Origin: an uncultured Ruminococcus sp.
GTDB lineage: Bacteria > Bacillota > Clostridia > Oscillospirales > CAG-272
Assembly: GCA_902778205.1 (NCBI GenBank)
Contig: CACYWX010000077.1
Span: 1 to 10,507, forward strand
Direction of reading: 5' to 3'
Length of the DNA: 10,507 nt
Shown here: positions 6,869 through 10,507 of the stretch, piece by piece
How positions within the stretch are numbered: the first letter of the stretch is position 1
How the letters are laid out: each line of letters starts with the position of its first letter
The notes under the pieces: model-generated
The model's input: only the letters and a program-made list of their open reading frames with translations
Databases searched by the model: none
Told to the model about the DNA's origin: nothing
Program-made: the position numbers and the translations under genes

Positions 6869-7887
6869 AATTCCACCCTCCATTCCGAAGCCGCCGCGGC
6901 CACCGTCACGCCGTCCCGGGCGGTTTTTCGCACAAGCAGCGTTCCCGTTCCGCTTCCCAGCACCGCGGCCCGCTCGCAGACATTGCCCACGCCCACGGTT
7001 TTCCTCACAAACTCCGATTCCGCAAAGTCCCCCGGCACCGCCCCGAGTTCCTCCGCGGAATAAAAGACCAGCTCCGCTCCGATGCCGGAAGCGTATTCCG
7101 CAAGTCCCGCCTCGTCCCGCTTCACGTCGATGGATGCCGCCCGGCACACCGCGCGCGGATCGATCCCGGCGGACGAAAGCGTCTCCGTCACCGCAGCCCG
7201 GACCGCCTCCGCCGAAATCCCTCTCCGGCATCCGATCCCCAGGGTCACAATCCGCGGGATCAGGCGCAGGGTCCGCATGAAGGGTTCGTCACGCCGGATG
7301 CCGATATGGATGCCCAGTTCTCCGCCTTCTCCCCGGATCAGTCCGGCCGGAAGCCGGTCGGGCAGAGGAAACTCCGACGAGATCGGCACGTCCCCGGTCA
7401 GGACCGCCGCAGACACCGCCTTGGCCGTATCCATGGAGGAGAGGGCGCAGCCGTGAGCAGCCGCCCAGGCGTCGCAGGAGAACCGGCCCGCGCCGTCCGT
7501 GGCGGTGGTGACGACGGCCAGGGCGCCCAGCTTCTCCGCCAGCTCCTCCGCCAGGGCGTTCGCTCCTCCGATGTGGCCGGAGAGGATCGGGATCACGTAC
7601 CGCCCCCGGTCGTCCAGCACCAGCACCGCCGGATCCTCCGTCTTGCTTTTCAGATGGGGCGCGATGTCCCGCACGGCGATGCCGCAGGCTCCGATGAAGA
7701 TCAGGGCGTCGTGGGAGGAAAACAGCTCCCCCATGTCCGCTCCGATCCGGTCGTGGGCGGTGAAGCCGTATCGTTCGGCGTACTTCCGGACGGAATGCAC
7801 CTCCGCGCCCTCCATGCCCGGCAGTCCGATGAGCCGCAGAGCCAGGGCGGCTCCGGCGTCGGAAAAGCAGATCACGGCGGTCTTCAT
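6865..7887 (-). CDS. cbiG: Cobalt-precorrin-5A hydrolase (CbiG)
   Basis: CbiG opens the delta-lactone of cobalt-precorrin-5A and releases the C20 unit as acetaldehyde, a step found only in the anaerobic pathway. The 340 residues show the usual arrangement. The N-terminal domain (about 45-130) has FIGACGIAVRDIAPHL (64-79), LDDRGRYVIPILSGHIGGAN (91-110) and VTTATD (126-131). The middle region (about 135-205) is less conserved. The C-terminal CbiG domain (about 210-335) begins TLGIGCRRG (215-223), with SIDVKRDEAGL (252-262) and VGVGNVCERAAVL (298-310). The ATG overlaps the cbiF stop by 4 nt and follows GGCGGAG with 5 nt spacing. Neighbouring cbiF makes its substrate. No sign of fusion to CbiH, which is separate here. 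Confidence 0.95.
   Translation of the reverse strand: MKTAVICFSDAGAALALRLIGLPGMEGAEVHSVRKYAERYGFTAHDRIGADMGELFSSHDALIFIGACGIAVRDIAPHLKSKTEDPAVLVLDDRGRYVIPILSGHIGGANALAEELAEKLGALAVVTTATDGAGRFSCDAWAAAHGCALSSMDTAKAVSAAVLTGDVPISSEFPLPDRLPAGLIRGEGGELGIHIGIRRDEPFMRTLRLIPRIVTLGIGCRRGISAEAVRAAVTETLSSAGIDPRAVCRAASIDVKRDEAGLAEYASGIGAELVFYSAEELGAVPGDFAESEFVRKTVGVGNVCERAAVLGSGTGTLLVRKTARDGVTVAAAASEWRVEF
6876..6881 (-). promoter_or_regulatory. Ribosome binding site supporting a TTG start for cbiH
   Basis: GGAGGG on the minus strand is placed 7 nt before TTG (6868-6866), inside the end of cbiG. The only nearby in-frame ATG (6883-6881) overlaps this site. The predicted protein then begins MKKLTVAGIG, as in family members, so TTG is the better start. 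Confidence 0.6.
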
Positions 7888-8642
7888 TTCTTCTCCGCCT
7901 CCCGGAACTCCGTCGCGAAGGACGGGTCGTACAGCTTCGAGCGGTCGAAGGTCTCCCCGAGGACGCCTCCCGCCACGATGAGGGCCGTCTTCGTCACATG
8001 ATTCGCCTCCGCCGTCTCCTCAAGGGTCCCGAGGGTACAGCGGAGGACCTTCTCGTCCGGCCAGGACGCTTTATAGACGATGGCCGCGGGGGTGTCCGGA
8101 TCCAGTCCTCCCGCCGTCAGCTCCTCCGTCACGGAGCGAAGGAGACCCGTCGAGAGGAAGAGAACCATGGTGGCTCCGTGGGCGGCGAAGGAGCGGAGGC
8201 TCTCTCCTTCCGGCACGGGCGTTCTCCCGGCGGCCCGGGTGATGATCACGGACTGGGAGACGCCGGGGAGGGTGTATTCCGTTTTCAGGGCCGCCGCGGC
8301 TCCCGCGAACGCGCTGACACCGGGGGTGACGTCGTATTCGATCCCCAGCCGGTCGAACTCCCGCATCTGCTCGCCGATGGCGCCGTACAGGGAGGGATCC
8401 CCCGAATGGAGACGGACGGTGGTCTTCCCGGCAGCCTCCGCCACCTTCACCGCTCCGACGATCTCCTCCAGGGTCATCTTCGCGCTGTCCAGCAGCTCGC
8501 ACCCCGGACGGGCGTACGCCAGCAGGTCCGGGTTGACGAGGGATCCGGCGTAGACAATCAGATCCGCTTCCTCCAGCAGGCGCTTTCCGCGCAGGGTGAT
8601 GAGATCCGCCGCCCCGCATCCGGCTCCGACAATGTGTACCAT
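7884..8642 (-). CDS. cbiF: Cobalt-precorrin-4 C11-methyltransferase (CbiF)
   Basis: CbiF transfers a methyl group from SAM to C11 of cobalt-precorrin-4, giving cobalt-precorrin-5A, the substrate of the next gene product CbiG. The 252-residue protein has the tetrapyrrole-methylase signatures: VHIVGAGCGAADLITLRG (2-19), LHSGDPSLYGAIGEQM (78-93) and VTPGVSAFAGAAAAL (105-119). The CbiF/CobM-type block LPGVSQSVIITRAAGRTPVP lies at 125-144, and IVYKASWPDEK is near 188-198. The first motif reads GAGCGAAD where many relatives have GAGPGD; I regard this as normal variation. The ATG lies 1 nt after the cbiD stop, with AAAGGAAG about 7 nt upstream inside cbiD. It differs from CbiH and CbiE in the block at 125-144, so the C11 assignment is secure. 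Confidence 0.95.
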   Translation of the reverse strand: MVHIVGAGCGAADLITLRGKRLLEEADLIVYAGSLVNPDLLAYARPGCELLDSAKMTLEEIVGAVKVAEAAGKTTVRLHSGDPSLYGAIGEQMREFDRLGIEYDVTPGVSAFAGAAAALKTEYTLPGVSQSVIITRAAGRTPVPEGESLRSFAAHGATMVLFLSTGLLRSVTEELTAGGLDPDTPAAIVYKASWPDEKVLRCTLGTLEETAEANHVTKTALIVAGGVLGETFDRSKLYDPSFATEFREAEKK

Positions 8643-8643
8643 A

Positions 8644-9789
8644 TCAGGCTTCCTTTCGTATTTCGTCCAGCAGTTCGTCCGCGAGGGAGGTTTTCCCGAG
8701 GATGCCGTACACGTTCGAGAACGTCACGGCTCCGGTCCGCAGTCCGCCGATGGTCTTCTGATGCGCGAGATGGAAGCCCATGCGCTCCGTCACGCTCTCC
8801 ATGACCGCTCCGCGCAGTCCCGCTTCCTCCAGAATCGCCAGCATGTCGTCCGTCATGGCGCTGTCCATGATCCGCCGCACGATCTCCCGGTCCGCGCCGC
8901 ACAGGCCCGCGTGAGCCGCGAAGATCTCCGCCCGGCAGTCCCCCCACCGGGAGTGGGTGTTGAGCATCCCGCCGGCCAGCTTCACGAGCTTTCCGATGTG
9001 GCCCACGAGAAGCGCGCTCCGGAATCCCGCCTCGGCCGCCAGGGAGAAGGCGTCGCCGATGAAGTTCGACACGGTGACGGCGGATTCCGGATCGATGCCC
9101 AGCTCGTTTCTGATAAAATCCGCCCCGTAGTTGCCGGGGACGAAGAGCGCCGTTTTCCTCCCGTCCGCCGCCCGCATGGAGAGCTCCGTCCGGATGGTCT
9201 CCACCACGGCCTCGTCGCTCATGGGCTCCACGATCCCGGTGGTGCCGAGGATCGAAAGTCCTCCCACGATGCCGAGGCGCGGATTGAAGGTCTTTTTCGC
9301 AAGCTCGACGCCATCCGGAGCGTAAATCAGCACCGACAGGCCGCCTCCGTATCCCGCGCCCTCCATGACCTCCCGGAGAGCGTCCGCGATCATGCGGCGG
9401 GGCATGGAGTTGATGGCCGCCTCTCCCACGGGCTGATCCAGTCCCGGCTTCGTCACCCGGCCGATGCCCTCTCCGCCGTCGATCCGTATCACGCCCGGCT
9501 CCGGGATCTTCTCCACCCGGGCGTACACCGTCATGCCGTTCGTCACGTCCGGGTCGTCGCCGGAATCCTTGACGATGCCGCAGGAGGCGAAATCCTCCCC
9601 CCGGACGGGCTCCTTCACCTCCAGGGTCAGGCCGATCCCCCGGGGCGTCATGAGCCAGACGGTCTCGACCGTCCGGTTTTCAAACAGCATGAGGGCAGCA
9701 GCCTTGGACGCCGCAGCCGCGCAGGAGCCCGTGGTATAGCCACGCCGGAGCTTCTTTCCGTCCTTTGTGATGAAGCTGTCCATCTCCAT
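8644..9789 (-). CDS. cbiD: Cobalt-precorrin-5B C1-methyltransferase (CbiD)
   Basis: CbiD methylates C1 of cobalt-precorrin-5B with SAM, giving cobalt-precorrin-6A for CbiJ. It is specific to the anaerobic pathway and unrelated to the other methylases. From ATG 9789 it has 381 residues, normal for the family. Blocks seen are RRGYTTGSCAAAASKAA (15-31), VKDSGDDPDVTNG (73-85), GEGIGRVTKPGL (106-117), NSMPRRMI (127-134), GGLSILGTTGIVEPMS (176-191), FVPGNYG (216-222) and GHIGKLVKLAGGMLNTHS (263-280). The open frame continues upstream to 10086 inside cbiC, but that part is a basic, Arg/Gly-rich shadow of cbiC. A second ATG at 9783 is an alternative start two codons later. The gene follows cbiC after 5 nt with only a weak GGTGA-type ribosome site, which suggests coupling to cbiC. 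Confidence 0.95.
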   Translation of the reverse strand: MEMDSFITKDGKKLRRGYTTGSCAAAASKAAALMLFENRTVETVWLMTPRGIGLTLEVKEPVRGEDFASCGIVKDSGDDPDVTNGMTVYARVEKIPEPGVIRIDGGEGIGRVTKPGLDQPVGEAAINSMPRRMIADALREVMEGAGYGGGLSVLIYAPDGVELAKKTFNPRLGIVGGLSILGTTGIVEPMSDEAVVETIRTELSMRAADGRKTALFVPGNYGADFIRNELGIDPESAVTVSNFIGDAFSLAAEAGFRSALLVGHIGKLVKLAGGMLNTHSRWGDCRAEIFAAHAGLCGADREIVRRIMDSAMTDDMLAILEEAGLRGAVMESVTERMGFHLAHQKTIGGLRTGAVTFSNVYGILGKTSLADELLDEIRKEA

Positions 9790-9794
9790 GGCGG

Positions 9795-10412
9795 TCACCG
9801 GGTCAGCTGATACATCAGGGCGTTGACGATGGCCGCCGCCACGTTGGAGCCGCCCTTGCGCCCTTTCGCCACGATATGGGGCACGGAGCAGGTGAGAATG
9901 GCCTCCTTCGCCTCGAGGATGTTGACAAATCCCACCGGCACGCCGATCACCAGCTCCGGGGAGACCTTCCCCTCGTCGATGAGGGTCCTGAGGGTCAACA
10001 GAGCCGTGGGCGCGTTGCCGACGACGAAGATCACGGGGCCTCCCAGCCGCGCGGCCTTCTCCATGGAGACCTGCGCCCGGGTGCATCCCCGCTCCTTCGC
10101 CTCCTGTGCCACGTCCGGGTCGCTCATGAAGCAGTCCACCTCACATCCCAGCTTCGCCGCGGCGGTCTTGTTGATGCCGGATTTGGCCATCTGGGTGTCC
10201 GTGACGATGCGGCATCCCCTCTTCAGCGCGTCGAGAGCCTTTGCCACCGCGCCTTCGGAAAAGGCAAGGTTTTCCGCGTAGTCGAAATCCGCCGTGGTGT
10301 GGATGACGCGCTTCACGACGGCCTTGTTCTCGGGCGGGATCTCGGTTTTCAGCTCGCTTTCGATGATCTCCATGCTGCGGGCTTCAATGGCGGAGGGATC
10401 GGTGATGATCAT
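9795..10412 (-). CDS. cbiC: Cobalt-precorrin-8 methylmutase (CbiC)
   Basis: CbiC moves the methyl group from C11 to C12 of cobalt-precorrin-8, giving cobyrinate, the last step of corrin-ring formation. From ATG 10412 it has 205 residues, the usual size. The catalytic histidine is His38 in VIHTTADFDYAENL (36-49). Further family blocks are IVTDTQMAKSGI (69-80), CFMSDPD (94-100), VVGNAPTALLTL (130-141), VIGVPVGFVNILEAKE (155-170) and KGRKGGSNVAAAIVNAL (183-199). An in-frame GTG 30 nt upstream (10442) would add ten residues. It has no ribosome site and would place the start inside a hairpin, so I prefer the ATG. A purine stretch GGAAAGG lies about 12 nt before the ATG, a loose spacing. It is the first operon gene visible in the window. 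Confidence 0.95.
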   Translation of the reverse strand: MIITDPSAIEARSMEIIESELKTEIPPENKAVVKRVIHTTADFDYAENLAFSEGAVAKALDALKRGCRIVTDTQMAKSGINKTAAAKLGCEVDCFMSDPDVAQEAKERGCTRAQVSMEKAARLGGPVIFVVGNAPTALLTLRTLIDEGKVSPELVIGVPVGFVNILEAKEAILTCSVPHIVAKGRKGGSNVAAAIVNALMYQLTR

Positions 10413-10423
10413 GATTATTTTCT

Positions 10424-10440
10424 GCCTTTCCGCGAAAGGC
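10424..10440 (-). promoter_or_regulatory. Leader hairpin over the purine-rich site before cbiC
   Basis: A perfect 7-bp inverted repeat (GCCTTTC / GAAAGGC) with a 3-base loop lies 11 nt before the cbiC ATG. Its 3' arm on the minus strand includes GGAAAGG, the only Shine-Dalgarno-like stretch for cbiC. If transcribed, the hairpin would mask that site. A regulatory role is inferred; it could also be a simple leader stem. Confidence 0.4.
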
Positions 10441-10466
10441 ACCGACGGGGCATGAAACCGGCGGCC

Positions 10467-10495
10467 TTCCGCTGAGTAAAGTTTTGTGGTACAAT
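10467..10495 (+). promoter_or_regulatory. Possible plus-strand promoter with extended -10
   Basis: TGGTACAAT (10487-10495) fits an extended -10 element (TGN plus TACAAT, one mismatch from TATAAT). A weak -35, TTCCGC at 10467-10472, lies 17 nt upstream. The start point would fall near 10502, driving a gene to the right of the window and divergent from the operon. Only sequence resemblance supports it. Confidence 0.35.
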
Positions 10496-10507
10496 AGGTT
10501 CCGAAAG

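Noticed and set aside
8585..8642. Variant GAGCGAAD in the first SAM-binding motif of CbiF in place of the common GAGPGD.
   Set aside because: Similar GA-type variants, as far as I recall, occur in CbiF proteins of anaerobes. All other motifs are intact, so this is not good evidence of altered function.
9790..10086. N-terminal extension of the CbiD frame upstream into cbiC.
   Set aside because: The added residues are low-complexity Arg/Gly-rich sequence lying entirely in another frame of cbiC. The CbiD family sequence starts at the ATG at 9789.

Overview
The window is one long minus-strand operon for the oxygen-independent (cobalt-early) route of cobalamin (vitamin B12) synthesis. It runs from cbiC at the right end to a corrinoid adenosyltransferase gene at the left end. 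Nine proteins are encoded, counting a three-domain CbiJ-CbiE-CbiT fusion as one. Transcription order is cbiC, cbiD, cbiF, cbiG, cbiH, cbiJET, cbiB, cobD, cobQ/cbiP, cobO. Junctions are extremely tight, with gaps of 5 and 1 nt or overlaps of 4 to 10 nt, so the genes are almost certainly co-transcribed and largely translationally coupled.

The enzymes cover the path from cobalt-precorrin-3 to adenosylcobinamide phosphate with one gap. CbiH (C17 methylation and ring contraction), CbiF (C11), CbiG (lactone opening), CbiD (C1), CbiJ (reduction), CbiT (C15 methylation and decarboxylation), CbiE (C5) and CbiC (methyl migration) give cobyrinate. The a,c-diamide synthase CbiA is not here. CobO then adenosylates the cobalt, CobQ/CbiP amidates the remaining four side chains, CobD makes aminopropanol phosphate, and CbiB attaches it. 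CbiL, a cobalt chelatase and the lower-ligand genes (CobU, CobS, CobT) are also absent and must lie elsewhere if the pathway is complete.

The organism is probably an anaerobic bacterium of high G+C content with strong purine-rich Shine-Dalgarno sites (AGGAGG type). A G+C-rich Clostridia lineage is my best guess, but another anaerobic phylum such as Synergistota cannot be excluded. The anaerobic enzyme set (CbiD, CbiG, CbiH, no CobG/CobN) supports an anaerobic lifestyle.

Layout: 1-202 is an AT-richer 3' flank with a good intrinsic terminator for the operon and a weaker, opposite-strand terminator-like hairpin; 203-10412 is the operon; 10413-10507 is a short leader with a hairpin over the purine-rich stretch in front of cbiC and a plausible extended -10 promoter pointing right. 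I see no mobile elements, tRNA/rRNA genes, CRISPR arrays or unexplained gene-sized stretches. The most noteworthy points are the triple fusion, the non-ATG starts that decide three gene starts, and an altered residue next to the PLP-binding aspartate of CobD. I found no evidence for an undescribed system.
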